A stretch of DNA of 64,000 nt, taken from Pseudoclavibacter chungangensis. Its GTDB lineage: Bacteria > Actinomycetota > Actinomycetes > Actinomycetales > Microbacteriaceae. The notes beneath the pieces were generated by a model, which did no database searches, had not been told where the DNA came from, and worked only from the letters and a program-made list of their open reading frames with translations. The position numbers were made by a program, and so were the translations under genes. Positions 9,320 through 17,314 of the stretch are shown piece by piece. Location of the stretch: assembly GCF_013410545.1 (NCBI RefSeq), contig NZ_JACCFV010000001.1, positions 2,232,001-2,296,000 on the forward strand, given 5' to 3'. Numbering within the stretch: position 1 is the first letter of the stretch; every line of letters begins with the position of its first letter.

Positions 9320-10467
9320 GCGGGCACCTCCGTCGCCTCGTCGAGTCGGTAGACGGCACGCGCGTTGCGGGAACCGATGCGTTCCGCGACGCGCCGCTGC
9401 TCCGCCCACGGCCACGCGTCGAGCTCCGCGAAGCGCGCGAGCGCGTGATCGAGTCCGCGTCGGAACAGGAGCGCACCGAGCGTGTAGAGCTCGGCCGCAC
9501 CCCACGCGTCAGACGAGTACAGGATCTTGTGGAACGGCGCGAGTTCGAGCGATTCGGCGATCACCGCCTCCGAGCGCGAACCGACGTAGTTGATCGCGAG
9601 GCCGACGTCGAACCAGACGTGCGGGAACACCTGTGCGAGGTAGCCCGCCTCGCGGTGGAACGGGTAGCAGTGCAGGAGCGTGATGCGCGTGCCCGTGTCG
9701 CGCGTGCGGCGCAGGAACTCGGTCAACAGCAGTGGCGAGCAGCGGTGCAGGTCGACGTCCGGGTCCCCGTAGCCGACGTGGAACTGCAGCACGGTGCCCC
9801 GCTCGACGGCGGTCCAGATGAGCCACCGGACGACGACGGCTGACTCGAGCCGTCCCCGCTCGGCCACCCAGGCGGCGACGGCCGCGTCGACCTCGTCGTC
9901 GCTCGGCTTCGACGGATCGAAATCGAGCCCGATGCGGTACGCCGCGATCGACTTCGTCCCGACCGCCGTCCGCAGCCGTTCGGTCAGCTCGTCCTCGAAC
10001 GCCGCCCGGAACGATGCCGCGCTCACGCCGCGCTCGACGAGCTCCTCCGCGAGCCGTTCGAGCCGCACGACCTCGTACGCGCGGGCAGCCGCGAGCCGCG
10101 CCATCTCCGCGGGCGAGGCGATGAGGTCGCCCCGGTGACCCGTCTCGACGAGGTACGTCCCGGTGCCGGCCGCCGCGAGCAGACGACGATTCACCTCCTC
10201 GGGCCCGAGCACTGCGCGGCGATCCAGGTACTGCTCCGGCGTCGCGAACGCGTCGAGATCGAGCAGCGGCGCACAGTGCGCGCGGATGCCGAACCCGAGC
10301 TGCGAGTCGAACTGGGTCGCACCGGCCGGTGCGGGGACGTCGGACTCGGTGATGAGGTCCTCGAACGCCGCGCGGTCGACGGCGTCGCGGACGACGCCGT
10401 GACAGTGGTGGTCGACGAGCTCGAGCCCGGCGAAGAACCGGGCCCTCTCGGACTCGGGGGTGGACAT
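9316..10467 (-). CDS. FluG-like amidohydrolase family protein
   Basis: A 383-residue TIM-barrel hydrolase resembling the N-terminal half of FluG: an early metal motif (LVDHHCHG, residues 16-23), VLQFHVGYGDP, LLHCYPFHREAGYLA and LYSSDAWGAAELY towards the end. In FluG this domain is fused to a glutamine-synthetase-like domain; here that partner is the separate gene immediately upstream in the operon. The start is ATG 10467 with an AGGAAGG site. A weak hairpin (about 10510-10533) lies in the 77-nt gap between the two genes. Confidence 0.87.
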   Translation of the reverse strand: MSTPESERARFFAGLELVDHHCHGVVRDAVDRAAFEDLITESDVPAPAGATQFDSQLGFGIRAHCAPLLDLDAFATPEQYLDRRAVLGPEEVNRRLLAAAGTGTYLVETGHRGDLIASPAEMARLAAARAYEVVRLERLAEELVERGVSAASFRAAFEDELTERLRTAVGTKSIAAYRIGLDFDPSKPSDDEVDAAVAAWVAERGRLESAVVVRWLIWTAVERGTVLQFHVGYGDPDVDLHRCSPLLLTEFLRRTRDTGTRITLLHCYPFHREAGYLAQVFPHVWFDVGLAINYVGSRSEAVIAESLELAPFHKILYSSDAWGAAELYTLGALLFRRGLDHALARFAELDAWPWAEQRRVAERIGSRNARAVYRLDEATEVPA

Positions 10468-10544
10468 CGTAGATCTGGCCTTCCTGTCGTGAGGATCCGG
10501 GCGCGCCGATGGTGCCGCACCGTCGGTGCGGCGCCACCGCGTGA

Positions 10545-11837
10545 TCAGTACACCGAGGTGTACGCGTCGCAGCGCTCCTCGGGGGTCATGGGGTCGAGGC
10601 GGGTGATCTCGACACGCTTGACCGCCTCGAACGTCGCGAGCGTGTTCGGGTGGAACCAGCCCGAGACGACCTCGTCCGCGCGCAGCGCGTCGAGTGCCTC
10701 GCCCAGCGAACCGGGCAGGGCGGCGAGGTGCGCGTGCGTCCCGTCGACGTCGATCTCGCCCGTGACGATCTCGGGCGTCTCCAGCTTCTCACGAAGTCCC
10801 TGCAGTCCGGCCCGCAGGAGGCTCCCGAGCAGGATCCACGGGTTCGCCCCGATGTCCGCGCCACGGAACTCGAAGTGCAGTTGGCGCGCGGGGTCCCGCC
10901 CGTCGATCTCGTTCGTCGGGCAGATGCGCAGCAGCGCCTCGCGATTCCGCAGGCCGAGGCACGACCTCGCCGTCGACCAGTTGTGCGGCTGGAGCCGGAG
11001 GTAGCTCGTCACGAGCGGGGCGAACAGGGCCGCCATCGCGGGGCCGTGACGGACGATGCCCGCCGCGAAACTCCCCGCGAGTTCCGACAGGCGCCCCGGG
11101 CGCGCCGCGTCGTACACGAGTGTGTTCCCGTCGGCGTCGTCGAGGCCGAAGTGGACGTGCACGCCGTTCCCCGTCGCGCCCGGACGCACGACGGGGGCGA
11201 ACGTCGCGCGCCGCCCGCCCGCGTCGTACACGTCGCGGACGACGTCACGCAGCAGGATCGCGCGATCTGCGGCCCGCAGCGCGTCGGTCGGTGCGAGCGT
11301 GATCTCGTACTGGTGCTCGCCGTACTCGGGCAACCACGTCTCGGGCTCGAGACCGGCATCCGCGAGGAGCGCGACGAGTCGGGAGCCGACGGGTTCGGCG
11401 TCGCGGAAGGCCTGCAACGAGAACGCGTGGGGCTCGGTCGTCGCGCCGAGCTCGACGAACTCGTGCTCGAACGCGGTGCGCGTCGTGATCCCGAACTCCT
11501 CGCGCAGATCGCGGATCGCGTCGCGCAGGAACGTGCGGGGGCAGCTCTCCCACGGCGATCCGTCGGTGTTCACGAGGTCCGCAAACACGATGTCGAGCCC
11601 CGGACGCTCGCCGACGGGCGCGAAGCGCGTGCGCGACGAGAGGTCCGGCCGCAGACGGGTATCGCCCGACGAGCCGTAGGGGATGCCCTCGACGATGTGC
11701 CCGTCGACACCGATGCCGAGGTCGGCGGGGACCCACCCGACGCTCGTCCGCTCGTCGAAGTCCGCTGCCCGCACCGCGCGCCCCTTCGTGCGCGCCGCGA
11801 GATCGCTCGTCGCGATGAAGACCAGTCCGTCGCTCAT
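10545..11837 (-). CDS. Glutamine synthetase family protein (gamma-glutamyl ligase-like)
   Basis: A 430-residue GS-fold enzyme with the family's ATP/glutamate site motifs in variant form: EHEFVELG, EYGEHQYEITLAP, GNGVHVHFGLDD, NREALLRICP, and HFEFRGADIGANPW. It is shorter than GlnA I and lacks an obvious adenylylation loop, so it more likely ligates glutamate to an amine, as PuuA/IpuC/FluG-type enzymes do, than makes glutamine. It sits between the permease (ATGA overlap at 11834-11837) and the FluG-like hydrolase, which suggests import, gamma-glutamylation and then hydrolysis (inference). Confidence 0.87.
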   Translation of the reverse strand: MSDGLVFIATSDLAARTKGRAVRAADFDERTSVGWVPADLGIGVDGHIVEGIPYGSSGDTRLRPDLSSRTRFAPVGERPGLDIVFADLVNTDGSPWESCPRTFLRDAIRDLREEFGITTRTAFEHEFVELGATTEPHAFSLQAFRDAEPVGSRLVALLADAGLEPETWLPEYGEHQYEITLAPTDALRAADRAILLRDVVRDVYDAGGRRATFAPVVRPGATGNGVHVHFGLDDADGNTLVYDAARPGRLSELAGSFAAGIVRHGPAMAALFAPLVTSYLRLQPHNWSTARSCLGLRNREALLRICPTNEIDGRDPARQLHFEFRGADIGANPWILLGSLLRAGLQGLREKLETPEIVTGEIDVDGTHAHLAALPGSLGEALDALRADEVVSGWFHPNTLATFEAVKRVEITRLDPMTPEERCDAYTSVY

Positions 11838-13285
11838 TCGAGGTCCTCCGTCGTCAGTCGCTCACCGATTCGCTTCGCGAGCCCCGGCCGCGCGAGCACG
11901 AGGACGAGCCCCAGCAGGCACCAGGCGCCCGCGATCCAAGGGAAGTACGTGTACGGGGCCTCCTGGCCGATGATCTGGATCGCGTACACGAGCACGAGGT
12001 ACGCGAGGCCGAGGAGCGGCACGACGACCTCCCACCTCGGGATCCGGGACCCGGGCTTGAACATGTAGCGGACGACACCCACGGACGCCATGCCGTAGGC
12101 GACGACCATGCACAGCGTCGCGATCGTCGCGAACCAGTAGTAGACGTCGACGCTCGTGCCGCCCGCGAGACCGAGTCCGCACGCGAGCACGAGCGTCGCG
12201 ATCGCGATCACGATCGTCGCGCGGGTCGGGACGCCCGTTCGCGGGTGGACCGTGCCGAGCGACACGGGCCCGAAGCCGTCTCGTGCGAGCGCGAACAGCA
12301 GGCGGGACGCGGCGGCCGAGGAGCTCAGGAGCGACGCGAACGCGACGAAGAACGCGATGACCGAGACGAGCACGGCGTACCAGGGACCGATGTACGTCGA
12401 CGCGAGTGTCGTGAGCGTCGACGAGGCGTTCGCGAACGCGTCGACGCCGGCCGCGTCGGTGCCGAAGCCGATCGTCTGCGCGAACATGACGAGCACGTAG
12501 ATGCACCCGCCGACGACGACCGCGCTCAACAGCGCGACCGGCACGGCCCGCTTCGGCTCGCGGGCCTCCTCACCCAGTGAGGTACCCGACTCGAAGCCGG
12601 CCCACGAGAGGAAGGCGAAGACGGAGGCGGTCATGACCGCCGTGAACGAGGCATCGCCCGGCAGCAGGACCGAGAGGTCGATGCCGGTCGAGACCGGCGC
12701 GTCGCCCGCGCCGACCCGCCCGATGATGATGAACGCGAGGACGACCATCGCGATGATGCCCGCGAACCCGATGCCGAGCAGCGTGCGTGCCGTCACGACG
12801 GACTCGCGGAGATTGAGCACGAGCGAGGCGGCGACGCTCACGAGCATCACGACGAGCCACACCCAGCTCGGCAGCTCGACCCCGAGCTCCGACATGAGTG
12901 CCTCGAAGAACACCGCACACGCACCTGCGATGCACGCGGCGAAGAACAGGTAGGTGCCGAGGAGGGCGAAGCCGCCGAAGAACCCGGCCCTGGGGCCGAT
13001 CGTCGAACCGGCGAGCGCGTACACCGAGCCCGCATGGGTGATGTAGCGGGTCAGGCGGATGAACGCGTACGCGACGAGGAGCGTGCCGAGGAACGCGACG
13101 AGGAACGTGAACGGGACGGCCTTCCCGACGAGGCCCGCGACGCCGATGCCGTTGAGGGACATCGCCATGACCGGGCCCATGAACCCGATCGAGATCGCGG
13201 CGACCTCCCACACGCGCAGGCGCCGGGAGGGTCGAGGTGTGGTCGAGGCCGGGGCGTCGCCGCCCGACGCGGATGTGGTCGTCAT
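11834..13285 (-). CDS. APC-family amino acid/amine permease
   Basis: A 483-residue transporter with about 12 membrane helices and the APC pattern GFMGPVMAMSLNG in helix 1 and WAGFESGTSLGEEAREPKR around helices 6-7. First gene of the minus-strand catabolic operon and the likely entry route for its substrate. ATG 13285 has a GGGAG site; an upstream in-frame extension is not needed. The 107-nt space to the divergent RpiR gene should hold both promoters. Confidence 0.9.
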   Translation of the reverse strand: MTTTSASGGDAPASTTPRPSRRLRVWEVAAISIGFMGPVMAMSLNGIGVAGLVGKAVPFTFLVAFLGTLLVAYAFIRLTRYITHAGSVYALAGSTIGPRAGFFGGFALLGTYLFFAACIAGACAVFFEALMSELGVELPSWVWLVVMLVSVAASLVLNLRESVVTARTLLGIGFAGIIAMVVLAFIIIGRVGAGDAPVSTGIDLSVLLPGDASFTAVMTASVFAFLSWAGFESGTSLGEEAREPKRAVPVALLSAVVVGGCIYVLVMFAQTIGFGTDAAGVDAFANASSTLTTLASTYIGPWYAVLVSVIAFFVAFASLLSSSAAASRLLFALARDGFGPVSLGTVHPRTGVPTRATIVIAIATLVLACGLGLAGGTSVDVYYWFATIATLCMVVAYGMASVGVVRYMFKPGSRIPRWEVVVPLLGLAYLVLVYAIQIIGQEAPYTYFPWIAGAWCLLGLVLVLARPGLAKRIGERLTTEDLE

Positions 13286-13392
13286 TCGAGGATTCTCCCT
13301 GGGGCGGTGTGGTCGGCGGTCGTGCGCGAGCCGAGAGCGGGGACCCGCGCGGCGTGCGGCCGATGTCGAGGACGGCGGTGCGAACATGGAGC

Positions 13393-14250
13393 ATGGATCA
13401 ACCAGGCAGGACGGTCTCGGAGCGCGTCCGCGCATCGATCGACCGGCTCACGCCGGCGGAGCGGCGTGCGGCTCGCGCGCTGCTCGCGGCCTATCCCGTG
13501 CTGGGGCTCGACACCGTCGCGAGTTTCGCCGAGGCGTCGGGGGTGAGCGGCCCGACGATCGTCCGGCTCGTGAAGTCGCTCGGCTACGGGACGTTCCGTG
13601 AGTTCCAGGACACGCTGCGCCGTGAGGTGCACGAGCGCGGCGAATCGGCGCTGTCGCAGGCGACGCGTTCGACCGAACCGCTCGACACACAGGGCTCGCT
13701 CGGTCGGGCGCGGGATGCGTACCTGCACGGCATCGAGCGCACGTTCGCGGGTGTCCACGAGCGCGATGCCGAGACGCTCGTGCGGTGGCTCGCCGACACG
13801 CGCCGTCGTGTCGTCGCGCTCGGTGGCGACTACTCGGAGCTCCTCGCGCGCTATCTCGTCGCCCAGCTCGTGCCCGTCCGGGGTGGCGTCAGCGAGTGTT
13901 CGCCGAATCCCGTGCTCGCTGCCGGGGCGATCGCCGACATCCGTGCGGACCGGGACGTGTGGGTCGTGTTCGACTTCCGCCGCTATCAGGCGTCGTCCGA
14001 GCAGTTGGCCCGCGAGGCGGCGGCGTCCCGGGCGCGCATCGCGCTCGTCACGGATCGCTGGCTGTCGCCCGTCGCGAGTGTCGCCGACGTCGTGTTGACG
14101 TGCGACGTCGAGGCGTCCGGCCCGTCGGACACGCTCGTGCCCGCGCTCGCGCTCGTCGAGGCGCTGTGCGAGCGTGCGGTCGAGCATCTCGGCGAATCCG
14201 CGATCCAGCGTCTCGAGCGCATCGATCCGGTTCGGCAGCGCATCAGCTGA
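13393..14250 (+). CDS. MurR/RpiR-family transcriptional regulator
   Basis: A 285-residue regulator with an N-terminal RpiR helix-turn-helix (about 1-78; SGVSGPTIVRLVKSLGY) and a C-terminal SIS-like effector domain (about 110-270). It is divergent to the permease operon and probably controls it. The start is uncertain: ATG 13393 fits the domain edge, while ATG 13363 in the same frame would add 10 residues. RpiR proteins usually sense phosphorylated sugars, so pairing with an amine/amino-acid type operon is slightly unusual. Confidence 0.87.
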   Translation: MDQPGRTVSERVRASIDRLTPAERRAARALLAAYPVLGLDTVASFAEASGVSGPTIVRLVKSLGYGTFREFQDTLRREVHERGESALSQATRSTEPLDTQGSLGRARDAYLHGIERTFAGVHERDAETLVRWLADTRRRVVALGGDYSELLARYLVAQLVPVRGGVSECSPNPVLAAGAIADIRADRDVWVVFDFRRYQASSEQLAREAAASRARIALVTDRWLSPVASVADVVLTCDVEASGPSDTLVPALALVEALCERAVEHLGESAIQRLERIDPVRQRIS

Positions 14251-14472
14251 GCGGCGCTCCCGCGGCGCGGGGGATGCGGACACGGCGACTCCTCGCGATC
14301 GATTCGGGGCCGGCGATCCCGCCACAGGCTTCCCCGAGCCGCCCGGACGTGTCGAAAGCGTAAACCGGCCCCACCGGCATCCTCAACACATTCACTACGA
14401 ACCACCGCACATTTGACAAACCTGAAACATCTGAACCACCACCCGGACGGGACGCGCTCCCTGCCGACGGAC

Positions 14473-14533
14473 GAGTTCCGGGTGGTTTTCGGGGTTCCGG
14501 GCGACCCGGAAGCCCGAAAACCACCCGGAACTC
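14473..14533. terminator. Long hairpin between convergent rpiR-type gene and ndk
   Basis: The arms 14473-14493 and 14513-14533 are perfectly complementary (21 bp). An inner 7-bp stem with a 3-nt loop continues after one mismatch. No T-run is present on either side. It probably serves as a bidirectional terminator; a 9-bp GGTGGTCGC repeat follows at 14535-14559. The rest of 14251-14558 holds no gene that I can see. Confidence 0.7.
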
Positions 14534-14558
14534 GAGGTGGTCGCGGTGGTCGCGGTGG

Positions 14559-14978
14559 TCAGTTGAACCAGATGTCGAGCTCGCGCGCGGCCGACTCCGG
14601 TGAGTCGGAGCCGTGGACGATGTTCTGGATGACGCCCGCGTCCCAGTCGCGGCCGAGGTCGCCACGGATCGTGCCGGGCGCCGCGGTCGTCGGGTCGGTC
14701 GTTCCGGCGAGCGAGCGGAAGCCCTCGATGACGCCGTGGCCGCCGACGCGAACGGCGACGACGGGCCCCGAGCCCATGAACTCGACGAGCGGCTCGAAGA
14801 ACGGCTTGCCCTCGTGCTCGGCGTAGTGCCGGGTGAGGAGTTCGCGCGTCGGACGGACCATGCGCAGGTCCTCGATGACGTAGCCCTTGCGCTCGATGCG
14901 GCGCAGCACCTCACCCGTCAGGTTGCGGGCGACACCGTCGGGCTTGACGAGGACGAGGGTGGACTGTGCTTCTGCCAT
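14559..14978 (-). CDS. ndk: Nucleoside diphosphate kinase
   Basis: A complete 139-residue NDK that transfers the gamma-phosphate between nucleoside triphosphates and diphosphates. It shows TLVLVKPDGV at the start and the active-site His in NIVHGSDSPESAARE. ATG 14978 follows GGAGGAACC. Downstream of ileS-folC-DUF4233, a common actinobacterial order. Confidence 0.97.
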   Translation of the reverse strand: MAEAQSTLVLVKPDGVARNLTGEVLRRIERKGYVIEDLRMVRPTRELLTRHYAEHEGKPFFEPLVEFMGSGPVVAVRVGGHGVIEGFRSLAGTTDPTTAAPGTIRGDLGRDWDAGVIQNIVHGSDSPESAARELDIWFN

Positions 14979-15084
14979 GGTGGTTCCTCCGGTCGTTCGT
15001 GGCCCGTGTGGGCCGCCAATTGGTCGGTCTCTGGTCGTGTCGGGGCTTTCGCGCGCGGGCGCACGACACCGCGCCGAGGGCGCC

Positions 15085-15756
15085 TCAGTCGTCCGCGGTG
15101 TGCCGTCGATCGCTCGGACGCGCCGCCCACGGTCGATCGTCCCCGGGGGCCGTGCCGGACACGCCGTCGGCTGCGCTTGCATCGCCCGTCGTCGCGGGAT
15201 CGCCCGCCGTCGCGGGATCGCTCGCCGTCGCGGGATCGCCCGCTGTTTCGGGAGCACCCGCCGTTTCGGGGACACCCGTCGACTCCGCAGCGCCCGCCGC
15301 GGCGGGGGTGGGCGTCACGTCGGAGGCGTCGCGCGTCAGGGGCGTCCCGTCGGGCGCGATCTCCCCGGCGGCGAGCGCCCGCTCGTACTCGGCCGTGACC
15401 TCGGCGCGATGGCGGTCGATCGGTGCCGCCTTGATCATGAAGTACGCCCACGCGGCGAGGAAGAGCCCACCGACGACGAACATGCCCGCGTGCAGGAACC
15501 CCGTCGCGAACAGCAGGATGTGGAACACCCAGCCGGCGATGATGCCCCAGCGGTAGCGCAGCGACGCGATGATGACGATCATCACGGCGAGGACCGCCGC
15601 TCCCCCACCGAGCGCGACGGGCGGAGGGAAGACGCGGGTGCCGAAGAACACGAGCACGCACAGGAAGACGGCGAGCAGCTCGAATCCCATGATGATGATG
15701 CCGAGCGTCTCACTCATCGAACGCTGACGCCGGACGCGCCGCCGCGGCTCAGCCAT
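15085..15756 (-). CDS. DUF4233 membrane protein
   Basis: A 223-residue protein with four predicted membrane helices in the first about 110 residues (ETLGIIIMGFELLAVFL onward), the usual DUF4233 protein found directly after folC. The ATG overlaps the folC stop by 8 nt. The C-terminal about 75 residues form a cytoplasmic-type tail with PATA-like hexapeptide repeats. Function unknown; conserved linkage to folC suggests co-expression. Confidence 0.88.
   Translation of the reverse strand: MAEPRRRVRRQRSMSETLGIIIMGFELLAVFLCVLVFFGTRVFPPPVALGGGAAVLAVMIVIIASLRYRWGIIAGWVFHILLFATGFLHAGMFVVGGLFLAAWAYFMIKAAPIDRHRAEVTAEYERALAAGEIAPDGTPLTRDASDVTPTPAAAGAAESTGVPETAGAPETAGDPATASDPATAGDPATTGDASAADGVSGTAPGDDRPWAARPSDRRHTADD
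15187..15276. repeat. Five 18-bp tandem units in DUF4233 gene
   Basis: Units at 15187, 15205, 15223, 15241 and 15259. The first three differ at one or two positions and the last two are more diverged. They encode Asp/Pro/Ala/Thr hexapeptides in frame, so copy-number change would alter tail length without a frameshift. Confidence 0.85.
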
Positions 15757-17314
15757 CCACGCGGCCCCAGTCCTCGTCCCGGGCGATGCGGATCGCGTCG
15801 CCCAGGATCGTGATCGAACCCGTGATGAGCACCGCGCCGCCCTCCTCCGCGCCGGCGAGCTCGCGAGCGTGCTCGAAGGCCTCGTCGGTACGGTCGAAGG
15901 CGTCGCAGTGGCGCCCCGTGAGCTCGGTTATGCGGTCGGCGAGCACGAACGCGTCGACCGCGCGCGGCGAGTCGGACTGCGTCGCGACGAACGCGTCGGC
16001 GACCGGCGCGAGCGCGGCGATGACGCCGTCCGCGTCCTTGTCCTCGAGCACGCCGAGGACGACCACGAGCCGGGAGTGCGGGATCGCCTCCGGCACCGCC
16101 TCCGCGAGCGCCGCGGCGCCGTGCGGGTTGTGCGCCGCGTCGATGTAGACCGCGGGCGCGTAGCCGATGCGCTGCAGGCGCCCCGGGGAGCTCGCGGCGA
16201 CGAGTCCCTGCTCGACGAGATCCTGTCGCAGCGACTGCTCGCCGCCGAAGAACGACTCGACCGCGGCGATCGCGACCGCCGCGTTCTCGCCCTGGTGCGC
16301 ACCGCGCAGCGGCAGGATCAGATCGTCGTAGGTGCCCGCGATGCCGCGCACGCTGATGAGGCGGGAGGCCGGTCCCTCGGGATCGTTGCGCGTGAGTTCG
16401 AACGCCTGCCCCTCGACGGCGAGCGTCGCTTCCTGGATCTCGCACGCCCGCTCCAGTTCGGCGAGCGCCTCGGGGGCCTGTATCGCACTCACGACGCGCG
16501 CCGCGGGCTTGATGATGCCCGCCTTCGTGCGGGCGATCTCGGCGATCGTGTTCCCGAGTCGGGCCGCGTGGTCGAGGGCGATGGGCGTGAAGACGGCGAC
16601 GGATCCGTCGGCGACGTTCGTCGAGTCCCACTCGCCCCCCATGCCGACCTCGAGCACCGCGACGTCGACGGGCGCGTCGGCGAAGCACGCGAACGCGAGG
16701 ACGGTGAGCGCCTCGAAGAACGTCAGCCGGGGCTCACCCTCGGCCTCGAGCTCGGCGTCGACGATCGCGATGAACGGCGCGATGTCGTCCCAGTTCGCGA
16801 CGAGCCGCTCGTCGCTCACGGGCTCGCCGCCGATCTCGATGCGCTCCGCGAGCCGCTCGAGGTGTGGGCTCGTGAGCAGTCCGACGCGCAACCCGTGGGC
16901 GCCGAGGAGCGAGGCGATGATGCGCGCCGTCGAGGACTTGCCGTTCGTGCCGGTGAGGTGCACGACGGGGTAGGCGCGGTGCACGTCGCCGAGCAGCTCG
17001 GCGGCGCGCCTCGTCGGGGCGAGCCTCGGCTCGGGCTGCGCCTCGCCGACGCGCTCCATGAGGTCGTCGAACACACGGTCCGCCTCGCCGCGCCAGTCGG
17101 TCTCGTCGAGGAACGCGCGTTCCTGCTCCTCCCGCTCCGAGAGCTCGACGGGCTCGTCGTCCTCGTCGAGATCGGCGGTCTCGCCGCCGGCGCCGAATTC
17201 CCCGTCGGCGCCCGATGCGGCGTCGTCGAGCTCGTCCTCGCCGTCGGCGTGCCAGTCGAGCCGTTCGAGCGGGTCGTCCTCGTCGTCGGGCGTGTAGCCC
17301 TCGCCGTTCGTCAT
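15749..17314 (-). CDS. folC: Folylpolyglutamate synthase / dihydrofolate synthase
   Basis: A 521-residue Mur-ligase-fold enzyme that adds glutamate to folates, with the P-loop [28 protein letters not shown], and [11 protein letters not shown] in the C-terminal domain. The first about 75 residues are an unusually long, very acidic extension (runs such as DEDDEP and DDEDDP) before the normal domain start. ATG 17314 overlaps the ileS stop as ATGA, and no better start lies inside before the conserved domain. Confidence 0.95.
   Translation of the reverse strand: MTNGEGYTPDDEDDPLERLDWHADGEDELDDAASGADGEFGAGGETADLDEDDEPVELSEREEQERAFLDETDWRGEADRVFDDLMERVGEAQPEPRLAPTRRAAELLGDVHRAYPVVHLTGTNGKSSTARIIASLLGAHGLRVGLLTSPHLERLAERIEIGGEPVSDERLVANWDDIAPFIAIVDAELEAEGEPRLTFFEALTVLAFACFADAPVDVAVLEVGMGGEWDSTNVADGSVAVFTPIALDHAARLGNTIAEIARTKAGIIKPAARVVSAIQAPEALAELERACEIQEATLAVEGQAFELTRNDPEGPASRLISVRGIAGTYDDLILPLRGAHQGENAAVAIAAVESFFGGEQSLRQDLVEQGLVAASSPGRLQRIGYAPAVYIDAAHNPHGAAALAEAVPEAIPHSRLVVVLGVLEDKDADGVIAALAPVADAFVATQSDSPRAVDAFVLADRITELTGRHCDAFDRTDEAFEHARELAGAEEGGAVLITGSITILGDAIRIARDEDWGRVDG

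Noticed and set aside
14535..14559. Short CRISPR-like or VNTR array
   Set aside because: Only about 2.7 copies of a 9-bp unit, no spacers and no cas genes.
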